The notes beneath the pieces were generated by a model. It was not told the origin of the DNA, ran no database searches, and was given only the letters and a program-made list of their open reading frames with translations. A stretch of 64,000 nt of DNA from Erysipelotrichaceae bacterium. Lineage in GTDB: Bacteria > Bacillota_I > Bacilli_A > Erysipelotrichales > Erysipelotrichaceae. The DNA is taken from contig JAFULN010000040.1 of the NCBI GenBank assembly GCA_017473335.1, positions 1-64,000 of the forward strand. The letters run 5' to 3'. The translations under genes and the position numbers were made by a program. This document shows, in pieces, positions 52,746 through 60,415 of the stretch (positions are counted from its first letter, which is position 1; each line of letters opens with the position of its first letter).

Positions 52746-53328
52746 GATTCAAATACTCCATCAGTTTTTTCAGGGCATTGCCTCGATGAGACACAGAATT
52801 CTTCATTTCTTCAGATACATTGGCAGTTGTTGTTTTAAATGGAGGATAATAGAAAATTGGATCATATCCAAATCCATTTTCTCCTTCAATCCTATCATGT
52901 ATATATCCTTCAATCGTACCCGTAAATGTCATCTGACGTCCATCAGGATAAACTAAACCAATTGCACATACAAAACGTGCAGAACGAGCTTCTCCTGTTA
53001 CATCTTCCATACGGCTTAAAATGATAGTATTTTTTGTCTTGTAATCTGTGTCATATCCAAGAAATCGTGCAGAATGAACGCCAGGAGCTCCATTCATCGC
53101 ATCAATTACTAAACCCGAATCATCAGAAATCACCGGCATATGCAATACATCACAAATACTTTTTGCCTTAATTAGTGCATTTTCTTCAAATGTAGCGCCA
53201 TTTTCTTCAATTTCAATCTTTTCATCCAAATCCAAAAGAGATTTCACAACAATCCCTCTTGGTTCCAGCATTTTCTTGAATTCTTCAACTTTATGAGCAT
53301 TGCTGGTCGCAATCATTAATTCTTTCAT
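52732..53328 (-). CDS. rdgB: XTP/dITP diphosphatase (RdgB/HAM1)
   Basis: 198 residues. Motifs: ATSNAHKVEEF, SDDSGLVIDA, GENGFGYDPIF and the C-terminal SHRGNAL. It removes non-canonical purine nucleotides. Its start overlaps the radical-SAM gene by four bases. Confidence 0.95.
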   Translation of the reverse strand: MKELMIATSNAHKVEEFKKMLEPRGIVVKSLLDLDEKIEIEENGATFEENALIKAKSICDVLHMPVISDDSGLVIDAMNGAPGVHSARFLGYDTDYKTKNTIILSRMEDVTGEARSARFVCAIGLVYPDGRQMTFTGTIEGYIHDRIEGENGFGYDPIFYYPPFKTTTANVSEEMKNSVSHRGNALKKLMEYLNHEES

Positions 53329-54983
53329 TTTGATTCCTCCTCAATTACATCTTTATTCTGTGTAATCCATATTCTTTTTGGTTTTTGATGCTGTGCATTA
53401 TATACCAGCATCTGTACAGCAATTTCACCTTGATAATACCCTGCACAACAACTAGTATAATGAGAAAGCATATCTTCGTCAAAGCCCATTTCTTCAGACA
53501 AAAAATGAATCAGTTCTTTTCTTGCAGGAAGATTTTGTAACTGAAATATCTTTGGAGGACGCTGTTTAAACTGCATCATATAATCATTCAATAAAACGGC
53601 TTCTACAAGTTTTTCATCATGATGACTTAAACACTCTTTTACCATAAGGTAGTAATCTGTCAGCTGCATTGGACGATTCATCTGCTGCATGCACTGTCCG
53701 CACTGAACCATAAAATCAAACGCTGAATCAATCATTCCAATCGATACAAAAGTACGAATAGAATGATTCAAACGGCCACTGTTTAACAGTTTTTCAGTTG
53801 CATGATACGCTCCATGTATCTTTATCATTTCATCTTTTGTCAGCCATGCTGTCTGTATAACATCATATGGAGGTTTAAAATCCGCAATTAGCCCAGTTTC
53901 CTTAGCATCCTGACGAATGGATGTACCTTTTAATAGTTTTAAAATACCTAATTGTATTTCAGTAACTTCTGTTTGAAAAAGCTGATCATAGCTGTCTTTA
54001 AATGAGGCATAATCTTCAAAAGGCAGACCAGCAATCAAATCTGCATGAATAATATATCCTTCTTTTGACAACAGATGCAGTACTTCTTTCAGTTTTTTAT
54101 TATTCTGAATTCTTCCTACTGCTTTTAATGTCTTTTCATTAAAAGACTGTACACCAGCTTCAAAACGATAACGTGACTTATTTGCATCATGAAGAAGAAA
54201 ATGCATCATTTGATCATTTAATCGATCCGCAACAATTTCAAACTGAAATGTCGTATTCAAATCTAAACGTTCTATCAGCTGAGCAATCCATAAACTAAAC
54301 TTAGGATTAGCATTAAAAGTGCGATCTAAAAACTTCACTTGTTTAACTGGTACTTCTTTCAGTCTAGTCAATTGTGTTTCAATGTATTCTTTTGAAAAGA
54401 AACGTACTTCATCATCCAAAGAGCTTAAACAATAACTGCAGCGATAAGGACAACCTCTGCTTGTTTCAAAGTAAAAATAGCGATGTGCTGAATCTTTCAG
54501 ATCAAACTCTAAAAAATAAGGGCTTTCCAGTGTTTCCAACCAGCTTAAATCTACTTTTGCATATTCAATATCAGAGACAACTTCCTTGGAGGCATAACCA
54601 TCAATATCCTGTTCTTTGCGAATTGCCTGCCATAATGACTTCTCCCCTTCTCCTCTTAAAACAGCTTCAATTGGAAGATTTAGCCATTCTTCATACTCAT
54701 AGCTAACTTCAGGTCCACCTACAAATATACGCAGATCAGGATTCAGTTGTTTTAAAATGAGAATGTATTTCTTAATAATTTCACTTGACCATATATATGT
54801 ACTAATGGCAACTACATCGGGATTTTTTTCCAGTGTTTTAATAGCACACTGTTGAACATCATCTTTTAATGTAAATTCAACAATCTCAGTATCCATACTT
54901 AAATCACGCGCAACAAAAAGCCAGCGCAGCGACAGCGCTTTATGAATGTATTTAGCATTAAATGCACACAGTAATACTTTCAT
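53325..54983 (-). CDS. B12-binding-domain radical SAM protein (DUF4080 type)
   Basis: 552 residues. An N-terminal B12-binding-like Rossmann domain (about 1-125, with GGPEVSYEYE) precedes the radical SAM core with RGCPYRCSYCLSS (about residue 185). A C-terminal DUF4080 domain follows. The substrate is unknown; the arrangement is common in anaerobes. First gene of a tight operon with rdgB, lit and trmL. Confidence 0.88.
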   Translation of the reverse strand: MKVLLCAFNAKYIHKALSLRWLFVARDLSMDTEIVEFTLKDDVQQCAIKTLEKNPDVVAISTYIWSSEIIKKYILILKQLNPDLRIFVGGPEVSYEYEEWLNLPIEAVLRGEGEKSLWQAIRKEQDIDGYASKEVVSDIEYAKVDLSWLETLESPYFLEFDLKDSAHRYFYFETSRGCPYRCSYCLSSLDDEVRFFSKEYIETQLTRLKEVPVKQVKFLDRTFNANPKFSLWIAQLIERLDLNTTFQFEIVADRLNDQMMHFLLHDANKSRYRFEAGVQSFNEKTLKAVGRIQNNKKLKEVLHLLSKEGYIIHADLIAGLPFEDYASFKDSYDQLFQTEVTEIQLGILKLLKGTSIRQDAKETGLIADFKPPYDVIQTAWLTKDEMIKIHGAYHATEKLLNSGRLNHSIRTFVSIGMIDSAFDFMVQCGQCMQQMNRPMQLTDYYLMVKECLSHHDEKLVEAVLLNDYMMQFKQRPPKIFQLQNLPARKELIHFLSEEMGFDEDMLSHYTSCCAGYYQGEIAVQMLVYNAQHQKPKRIWITQNKDVIEEESK

Positions 54984-55026
54984 TTTCTCACCTGTTTTAT
55001 CATATCAGATTTCATCAATGAATCAA

Positions 55027-55056
55027 AGAGACAGCACACCATTAAGGTATGCTGTC
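55027..55056 (-). terminator. Hairpin after the DUF1887 gene
   Basis: A 10-bp stem ACAGCAUACC/GGUGUGCUGU (one G-U pair on the minus strand), followed only by CTCTTTG. A weak terminator; some read-through to the radical-SAM operon is likely. Confidence 0.5.
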
Positions 55057-55058
55057 AT

Positions 55059-56198
55059 TTATGATTTTAAAAATTCAACTAGTGTTTCTGCGATTTTATC
55101 CTGTTCTATTTCTTTAGAACCAATGATCTTAATACCTAGTTCCTGTGCTTTTAAATATAAAGGCTGACCAGGTCTCAATGCAAATGCTTTAGAAATGACA
55201 GCAGCCTTTCCTAAAGTACCACCAAGTTTTTGTGACAGCAGCTTTACTTCATATAAATCCAATGCAGAACATTTATTCATTTTGCAGGATACAAAAGCAG
55301 GTATGCAATTACGAATAACAATCAAATCAACTTCACAAGTCGGATCATTTTTATTCGTACTATCAATGTTCCAATCTACAACTGTACTAATTCTTACATC
55401 ATCAAACAAATGAGATTGCTGACATTCAAGATATGCCTGATATTCTAGCCAAGCGCCAGAATCCGCAAACATTTTCATAAGTGTACGATTCTTAAAAGCT
55501 AGGCACATTTCATGACCATCACAAGCAAGCTGAAGAATTTGTTTTTCTTCAAGCTGACGAAGTAGTCTCAATTGTCCTTTTTCGGATGGTTTAGAAATCC
55601 ACACATCACAATTCTGTGGATTTTGATTTCTCAGTTCTTTTGCAAGATTTCCTAAAAGACGTGTCCATGCAGATGAATTTGTATTCATAATTTGAATAAC
55701 ATTTTTCATATCATTTTCCATCTCTTCACTCATCAAAGGCAAAGCATGGCCTGTCTTTAAGATTTCACCTGAAGAAAGTGAGATAACATCTTCAATCATT
55801 AAATGAGGAACACGAAATCCTGTTTTCATATCACTGCATCCATGTAAGTCATTAAATTGTTTTCTCTGGAAATTCAGCGTATAGCATTTTTGATTGGTCT
55901 TCTGACAATACTGTGCCATCTTTACAAGTAATGTTCTGCTGCCGTTAGAACAATTAAATACAGCATCCGGATATTTTCTAGTCAGTGACTCAAATACATA
56001 TTCTGCATCTTCTTTGACTAAAAGGAATTCTACATTATGCACACCCTTTTTAGCTAACAAATTATGCAGAGTTTTTCTTTTCCTTTGATAATCATGATTC
56101 TGATCATAAAGATAAATAATATGATCAAATCCAAAGATAAGTGGACTAATGATATTTTCTGTTTGTTCAAAGTCTAATATTTCAATCAAAGTGTTCAT
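55059..56198 (-). CDS. DUF1887 CARF-nuclease (Card1/Can2-like), CRISPR-independent locus
   Basis: 379 residues. A CARF-like N-terminal domain (about 1-150) starts with TLIEILDFEQTENI, and its ligand loop reads NCSNGSRTLLVKMA (residues about 82-95). In Card1/Can2 that loop is N-x-TGGTK. The C-terminal PD-(D/E)xK domain has WLEYQAYLE, CEVDLIVI, FVSCK, and LGGTLGKAAVIS, so acidic and Lys residues are kept. Homologues degrade nucleic acid on binding cyclic oligoadenylate. No type III cas gene or array is visible. GAGGTGAT ribosome site; TATAAT 20 bases upstream. Divergent from gltX. Confidence 0.8.
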   Translation of the reverse strand: MNTLIEILDFEQTENIISPLIFGFDHIIYLYDQNHDYQRKRKTLHNLLAKKGVHNVEFLLVKEDAEYVFESLTRKYPDAVFNCSNGSRTLLVKMAQYCQKTNQKCYTLNFQRKQFNDLHGCSDMKTGFRVPHLMIEDVISLSSGEILKTGHALPLMSEEMENDMKNVIQIMNTNSSAWTRLLGNLAKELRNQNPQNCDVWISKPSEKGQLRLLRQLEEKQILQLACDGHEMCLAFKNRTLMKMFADSGAWLEYQAYLECQQSHLFDDVRISTVVDWNIDSTNKNDPTCEVDLIVIRNCIPAFVSCKMNKCSALDLYEVKLLSQKLGGTLGKAAVISKAFALRPGQPLYLKAQELGIKIIGSKEIEQDKIAETLVEFLKS

Positions 56199-56257
56199 GG
56201 AATCACCTCATTAAATATATTATACTCTAAAAACCGTTGACATGAATACTTTTAAGA

Positions 56258-56286
56258 TTGAAACCTTTTCAGAAAAACGCTATAAT
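56258..56286 (+). promoter_or_regulatory. Sigma-A promoter of gltX
   Basis: TTGAAA (56258-56263), spacing 17, TATAAT (56281-56286), 23 bases before the ATG. Confidence 0.75.
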
Positions 56287-56309
56287 GTTTCAGTGAAAGA
56301 AGGGAAATT

Positions 56310-57767
56310 ATGAGTAAAGTAAGAACGCGTTTTGCGCCATCCCCTACAGGTTACATGCATATCGGAAATCTTAGAACTGCATTGTATGAATACCTGGTTG
56401 CAAAAAAAGAAGAAGACGGTGTATTCATTCTGCGTATTGAAGATACCGATCAGGGACGTCTTGTTGAAGGGGCAACAGACATTATTTATGAAACAATGAA
56501 ACAGTGCGGTCTTCAGCATGATGAAGGACCAGACATTGGTGGAGATTATGGATCTTATGTTCAGTCAGAACGTATGGCATCTGGTATCTATAAAGAATAT
56601 GCTTGGAAGCTAGTTGAACTAGGTGCTGCGCATGTTTGCTTCTGTTCAGAAGAAGACATTGAAGCTGAACGCCAGCTGGCAAGTGCCAAGGGAATCGGTT
56701 TCAAATATGATGACCCTTGTAAATATTTAAGCAAGGAAGAAGTTGATGCACGTGTTGCTGCTGGTGAAAAATATGTTATTCGCCAGAATATTAATCCAGT
56801 GGGTACTACATCATTTGATGATGAAGTTTATGGTACAATTACTGTTGAAAACAGCACTCTTGATGAACAGATTCTGTTGAAGTCAGATGGCTTCCCTACT
56901 TATAACTTTGCAAATGTTATCGATGACCATATGATGGATATTACACATGTTGTACGTGGAAACGAATATCTGTCAAGTACACCTAAGTATAACCTGCTGT
57001 ACGATGCATTTGGCTGGAAAAAGCCAATCTATGTTCACTGTCCTCCAGTTATGAAGGATGAACATCATAAGCTTTCAAAGAGAAATGGCGATGCATCTTT
57101 CCAGGATTTGGTCGCAAAGGGATACCTGCCACAGGCAATCATCAACTACATTGCGCTGCTTGGATGGGCACCTGAAACTGAACAGGAAATCTTCTCACTG
57201 GAAGAATTGAAAAAAGCATTCAATGTTAAGAGAATTGGAACTTCAGGATCTATCTTTGATATCGAAAAACTGAAGTGGATGAATGGTGTATATCTGAGAA
57301 ATATGACACCTGAACAGTATCATGAACTGGTACTCCCATATATCAAAGATGCTGTAAAGAGCGATTATGACACAAAGCAGATTGCAGAAATTCTGCATCA
57401 GCGCGTATCTGTTTTAGGAGAAATCAAAGAAATGCTAGATTTCTTTGACAACTATCCTGAATATTCAAATGATTTGTACATCAACAAAAAGATGAAGACA
57501 AATCCAGAAATCGCATTGAATTCATTGAAAGCTGCAAGAGAAACTCTTTCAAAAACTGAAGACTGGTCACAGGCAAATCTGCATGATGTTTTAATGAACC
57601 TTGTTCAGACACTGGGAATCAAAAATGGTCAGCTGCTGTTCCCTGTTCGTATTGCATTGACAGGTAAAGCATTTACACCAGGTGGAGCTATTGAAATCGC
57701 TGCAATCTTAGGCAAAGAAGAAAGCTTGAAGCGTTTGGACAGTTCTATTGCACAGCTGGAAGCTTAA
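56310..57767 (+). CDS. gltX: Glutamyl-tRNA synthetase
   Basis: 485 residues, class Ib. HIGH motif as FAPSPTGYMHIGNLR; KMSKS as HHKLSKRNGDASF (about residue 253). The C-terminal anticodon-binding domain is all-helical. In organisms without GlnRS it also charges tRNA-Gln. AAGGGAAATT precedes the ATG. Monocistronic. Confidence 0.96.
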   Translation: MSKVRTRFAPSPTGYMHIGNLRTALYEYLVAKKEEDGVFILRIEDTDQGRLVEGATDIIYETMKQCGLQHDEGPDIGGDYGSYVQSERMASGIYKEYAWKLVELGAAHVCFCSEEDIEAERQLASAKGIGFKYDDPCKYLSKEEVDARVAAGEKYVIRQNINPVGTTSFDDEVYGTITVENSTLDEQILLKSDGFPTYNFANVIDDHMMDITHVVRGNEYLSSTPKYNLLYDAFGWKKPIYVHCPPVMKDEHHKLSKRNGDASFQDLVAKGYLPQAIINYIALLGWAPETEQEIFSLEELKKAFNVKRIGTSGSIFDIEKLKWMNGVYLRNMTPEQYHELVLPYIKDAVKSDYDTKQIAEILHQRVSVLGEIKEMLDFFDNYPEYSNDLYINKKMKTNPEIALNSLKAARETLSKTEDWSQANLHDVLMNLVQTLGIKNGQLLFPVRIALTGKAFTPGGAIEIAAILGKEESLKRLDSSIAQLEA

Positions 57768-57775
57768 TCATAAAA

Positions 57776-57826
57776 CGGGCTGTTAAAAAATAGATTTTAA
57801 TAATCTATGGCTTAACAGCCTTTTGT
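57776..57826 (+). terminator. Terminator of gltX
   Basis: GGCTGTTAA/TTAACAGCC stem (57778-57786, 57812-57820) with an inner ATAGATT/AATCTAT hairpin, then TTTTGTTAT. Confidence 0.85.
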
Positions 57827-57842
57827 TATGTCTAAAAACAGA

Positions 57843-57879
57843 AAAAGCGCTCAAGGATTCTAACCTATTCGGCGCTTTT
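57843..57879. terminator. Second hairpin, terminator for minus-strand transcription
   Basis: AAAAGCGC/GCGCTTTT with a 21-base loop. On the minus strand it is followed by TTCTGTTTTT, on the plus by CTTTAATT. It implies transcription entering from 57890-58150. Confidence 0.65.
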
Positions 57880-58065
57880 CTTTAATTATTGCTATGTTTT
57901 TAATAAAGCAGATACTCTATTTTCACACAAATTTGGATAGAACTTTTTTCCTTTTTGCAATTTACGGAGGAAAAGAAAATAGTGAAGAATAATGCTGTCT
58001 AATTTGGCAATTCTGAATATAAAAATAGTATAATCAGTGCCATTTTGGTTAATCTATTCTTGTAT

Positions 58066-58153
58066 TTATCTGTGAAAACTGTATCTATCATTATGCAAAC
58101 CAAACAATGTTACTTCCTATTTACTACAGTTCTGATAGAACTATCCTATTAAA
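58066..58153. repeat. Conserved 90-bp element, copy B
   Basis: Matches the element at 361-455, including the hairpin AGTTCTGATAGAACT (58128-58142). No transposase gene is next to it. The remaining part of 57880-58065 holds no gene that I can support; an AGGAGG-like GGAGGAAAA at 57966 is not followed by a long frame. Confidence 0.5.
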
Positions 58154-58181
58154 CAAAAAACGACCAGTAAATGGTCGTTTT
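58154..58181 (-). terminator. Terminator of infC-rpmI-rplT
   Basis: AAACGACC/GGTCGTTT stem with TTTTTG on the minus strand. Confidence 0.85.
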
Positions 58182-58202
58182 ATAGTTACTATACGATATA
58201 AA

Positions 58203-58559
58203 TTAAGCGTTAAGAGCCTTCTTAGCTACTTCAACAATTGCTGCGAATCCCTGTGCATCATGGATAGCGATTTCAGACAGCATCTTTCTGTTAACAGTTA
58301 CGTTAGCCAGTTTCAGACCGTGCATCAGCTTAGAATAGCTGATGTCATGCATTCTTGCTGCAGCATTGATACGAGCGATCCACAGCTTGCGCATTTCACG
58401 CTTAGTCTGCTTACGGCCGATGTAGCTGTAACGCAGTGAACGCATTACCTGTTCATGTGCAGTTCTATAAAGCAGGTGCTTTGAGCCAAAATAACCCTTA
58501 GCCAGCTTCAGCACTTTCTTATGACGTGCTCTAGTTACCTTACCAGTTTTTACTCTCAT
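58203..58559 (-). CDS. rplT: Ribosomal protein L20
   Basis: 118 residues, basic. Starts [17 protein letters not shown] and contains [12 protein letters not shown], the L20 signature. It binds 23S rRNA early in 50S assembly and, in Bacillus, represses its own operon through the infC leader. Confidence 0.97.
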   Translation of the reverse strand: MRVKTGKVTRARHKKVLKLAKGYFGSKHLLYRTAHEQVMRSLRYSYIGRKQTKREMRKLWIARINAAARMHDISYSKLMHGLKLANVTVNRKMLSEIAIHDAQGFAAIVEVAKKALNA

Positions 58560-58577
58560 TGTAATTTCCTCCTTCGA

Positions 58578-58772
58578 TTAGTCCTGAATCAGCAGTTTGA
58601 TACGCTTCATATCGCTCTTGGAAACCAAGGCAGACTTTCTCAGCTGAACTTTCTGCTTATGTGTTTTGTTGGCAGCAAAATGAGATACGTATGCATGACC
58701 TCTCTTCAGCTGTCCTGATCCTGTTCTTTTTACACGCTTAGCGAGCGCTCTTTTTGTTTTCATTTTAGGCAT
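58578..58772 (-). CDS. rpmI: Ribosomal protein L35
   Basis: 64 residues, highly basic: [20 protein letters not shown] followed by [19 protein letters not shown]. Sits between infC and rplT, the universal order. AAAGGAG ribosome site. Confidence 0.97.
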   Translation of the reverse strand: MPKMKTKRALAKRVKRTGSGQLKRGHAYVSHFAANKTHKQKVQLRKSALVSKSDMKRIKLLIQD

Positions 58773-58791
58773 AATCTTTACTCTCCTTTAC

Positions 58792-59316
58792 CTATTTTTT
58801 CTTTGGCGTCAATACTACTGACAATGTATTTCCTTCCATTGCCGGCTGCTTGTCGATGCCAGCTACATCTGACATCTGTTCAATGAACTGATTCATGACT
58901 TGTTTTCCGACATCCTGACGAGTGATCATACGTCCACGGAATCTCATGTCAACCTTGATCTTCATTCCGTCTTCTGCCCAGCCTCTTGCCTGACGCAGTT
59001 TTGTTTCAAAGTCATGAGTATCGATGACCGGAGACAAACGAAGCGGTTTTACTTCAGTAACGTGCTGCTTCTTCTTTGCTTCCTTTGCTTTCTTCTGCTG
59101 TTCAAAGCGATAACGTCCATAATCCAGAATCTTACATACTGGCGGATTACCGTTTGGTGCTACGCACAGCAGATCCAGATTTGATTCATATGCTCTTTCC
59201 AGAGCTTCGCGGCGCATCATAACGCCCAGCTGCTGACCAGTTTCAGAAATGACCATGACTTCCTTAAAACGGATATTCTCATTGACCAATTCTTCAGTTC
59301 CATGTTTCTTGCTAAT
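58792..59316 (-). CDS. infC: Translation initiation factor IF-3, AUU start
   Basis: 174 residues. N-domain (ELVNENIRFKEVMVIS, LDLLCVAPNGNPPVCKILDYG), lysine-rich linker (QQKKAKEAKKK) and C-domain (EGMKIK-like EDGMKIKVDMRFRGR). Start set at the ATT at 59316: AGAGGTG lies seven bases upstream, and the next residues SKKHGTEELVNENIR fit the family N-terminus. The ATG-initiated frame to 59361 would run through the leader terminator. An AUU start is the conserved device by which IF-3 represses its own translation. Confidence 0.93.
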   Translation of the reverse strand: MSKKHGTEELVNENIRFKEVMVISETGQQLGVMMRREALERAYESNLDLLCVAPNGNPPVCKILDYGRYRFEQQKKAKEAKKKQHVTEVKPLRLSPVIDTHDFETKLRQARGWAEDGMKIKVDMRFRGRMITRQDVGKQVMNQFIEQMSDVAGIDKQPAMEGNTLSVVLTPKKK

Positions 59317-59468
59317 AAAAGACACCTCTTTCCAATTCATCAAAAAAAGCAGGACAGACACATTCTTCCCGCTTCAAACTTATCCTAATCAAGTCTTTCT
59401 GCAGCTTTGACCCAACTCCTTTGGAATTCGGGTGAGAAGAATCTTCTACTTTCCACATCTTTAATTGC
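59317..59468 (-). promoter_or_regulatory. L20-type leader of infC-rpmI-rplT with attenuator
   Basis: The transcript begins near 59468 and contains CUCACCCGAAUUCC, AAAGGAGUUGGGUC (an L20-binding 23S mimic in Bacillus) and a terminator (59342-59374): AAGCGGGA/UCCUGCUU plus seven U. It stops about 25 bases before the AUU start. Confidence 0.75.
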
Positions 59469-59474
59469 TCAAAT

Positions 59475-59503
59475 AGAATAACACAACTTTATCGTTGCGT
59501 CAA
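59475..59503 (-). promoter_or_regulatory. Sigma-A promoter of infC operon
   Basis: TTGACG (59498-59503), spacing 17, TATTCT (59475-59480). Confidence 0.8.
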
Positions 59504-59509
59504 TAGTTT

Positions 59510-59833
59510 TTAAAATACAAATCCAGAAATTTTTACATCTACAGATCCGCATTTCAGATTAGTCATCAACTGAATATTCTGTGTAATACGATCCTGAATA
59601 TCTTCACAAGTGCGATTTACGTTCACACCATATTTTACTTTAGCTTCAACATTTACATGCAAACGATTATTTATAATTTTGCATACAACTGCCTTCTTAC
59701 TATTATCCACAAGAAAACATCCTTCTACTTCTTCTACAGAAATTTTCGCAATGCTTTCAAAAACACTCTTAGAAAGAGCGATTAATCCAGACTGTTCAGT
59801 CTTTTCTTTAATGACAATATATTCCTGTGCCAT
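59510..59833 (-). CDS. Asp23/Gls24 family protein (YqhY-like)
   Basis: 107 residues. The Asp23/Gls24 pattern is visible: SVFESIAKISVEEVEGCF, then HVNVEAKVKYGVNV and the final VDVKISGFVF. In Bacillus YqhY follows the spoIIIA operon and accB-accC and affects fatty-acid synthesis; here the gene directly follows the spoIIIAH-like gene, a shortened version of that order. ATG at 59833 with GAGGTGG. Its own extended -10 (TGATATAAT) is at 59859-59867. Confidence 0.82.
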   Translation of the reverse strand: MAQEYIVIKEKTEQSGLIALSKSVFESIAKISVEEVEGCFLVDNSKKAVVCKIINNRLHVNVEAKVKYGVNVNRTCEDIQDRITQNIQLMTNLKCGSVDVKISGFVF

Positions 59834-59858
59834 AAATTCCACCTCACTGTATGAGTGT

Positions 59859-59867
59859 ATTATATCA
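59859..59867 (-). promoter_or_regulatory. Extended -10 promoter of the Gls24-type gene
   Basis: TGATATAAT (TATAAT at 59859-59864), 26 bases before the ATG. Confidence 0.5.
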
Positions 59868-59897
59868 GATATTTTTAGAATTTGAAATCACTTCTTA

Positions 59898-60365
59898 TCA
59901 TTCAAATGAAACTTCAACAAAAACATTTTCATCGCTGATTTCATGAATCAACTGAATCACTTTTAATGCATTCTGCTGAGAATTAAACTCACTGGGTAAA
60001 ACAACTCTTACAATTTCATTGTTTTTCTCAATGAAACAAGATTCAAACCCATTTTCTTTCAAATGATCTTGGACAAGATTTTCAAACACTGCAACTGCAT
60101 CCATAAGTGAATTTTGAGACAATGCCTCTAATTTTTCTTCGCTGGTTGCTGTACTGCTTGAAATTACCTGTTCATTTTGATTTCTCTTCTCTTCTTCCTG
60201 CTTCTGTTTTTCTGTTTTATAATATTCAAAAGGATCTGTTTCAGTAGTTACAATCAAATCATTAGCATCAAGTTTTTTAGTTTCTACCGGTAAAGTCACA
60301 TAATACACTGCAAGCATCATCATAAGTGTAAACAAAGTCAAAAAAGTAAAAGCCTGCTTATTCAT
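59898..60365 (-). CDS. spoIIIAH: SpoIIIAH-like stage III sporulation protein
   Basis: 155 residues. An N-terminal membrane helix (KQAFTFLTLFTLMMMLAVYYV) is typical of SpoIIIAH. An acidic linker with EEEKRNQNE follows, then a C-terminal YscJ/FliF-like domain (about 75-155). SpoIIIAH in the mother cell pairs with forespore SpoIIQ to form the feeding-channel complex. The other spoIIIA genes are not adjacent. The start codon lies in a perfect inverted repeat with the upstream -10. Confidence 0.78.
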   Translation of the reverse strand: MNKQAFTFLTLFTLMMMLAVYYVTLPVETKKLDANDLIVTTETDPFEYYKTEKQKQEEEKRNQNEQVISSSTATSEEKLEALSQNSLMDAVAVFENLVQDHLKENGFESCFIEKNNEIVRVVLPSEFNSQQNALKVIQLIHEISDENVFVEVSFE

Positions 60366-60415
60366 AGAATTTCCTCCACTTCAGTAAATTCTATGTTGAA
60401 ACAGGCAATATATGA
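60363..60415 (-). promoter_or_regulatory. Candidate sigma-E promoter and start-codon hairpin of spoIIIAH
   Basis: TCATATA (60409-60415), spacing 13, CATAGAAT (60388-60395): close to the sigma-E pattern KMATATT / CATACAMT. CATAGAATTT (60386-60395) and AAATTCTATG (60363-60372) form a perfect 10-bp inverted repeat that includes the ATG and brackets GTGGAGG. Confidence 0.5.

Noticed and set aside
55059-56198. CRISPR array expected near the CARF-nuclease
   Set aside because: No regularly spaced direct repeats were found in this region or elsewhere in the window by reading.
59842-60415. Complete spoIIIA operon
   Set aside because: Only the H-like gene is recognisable; the upstream gene is a RelA/SpoT-like protein, not spoIIIAG.
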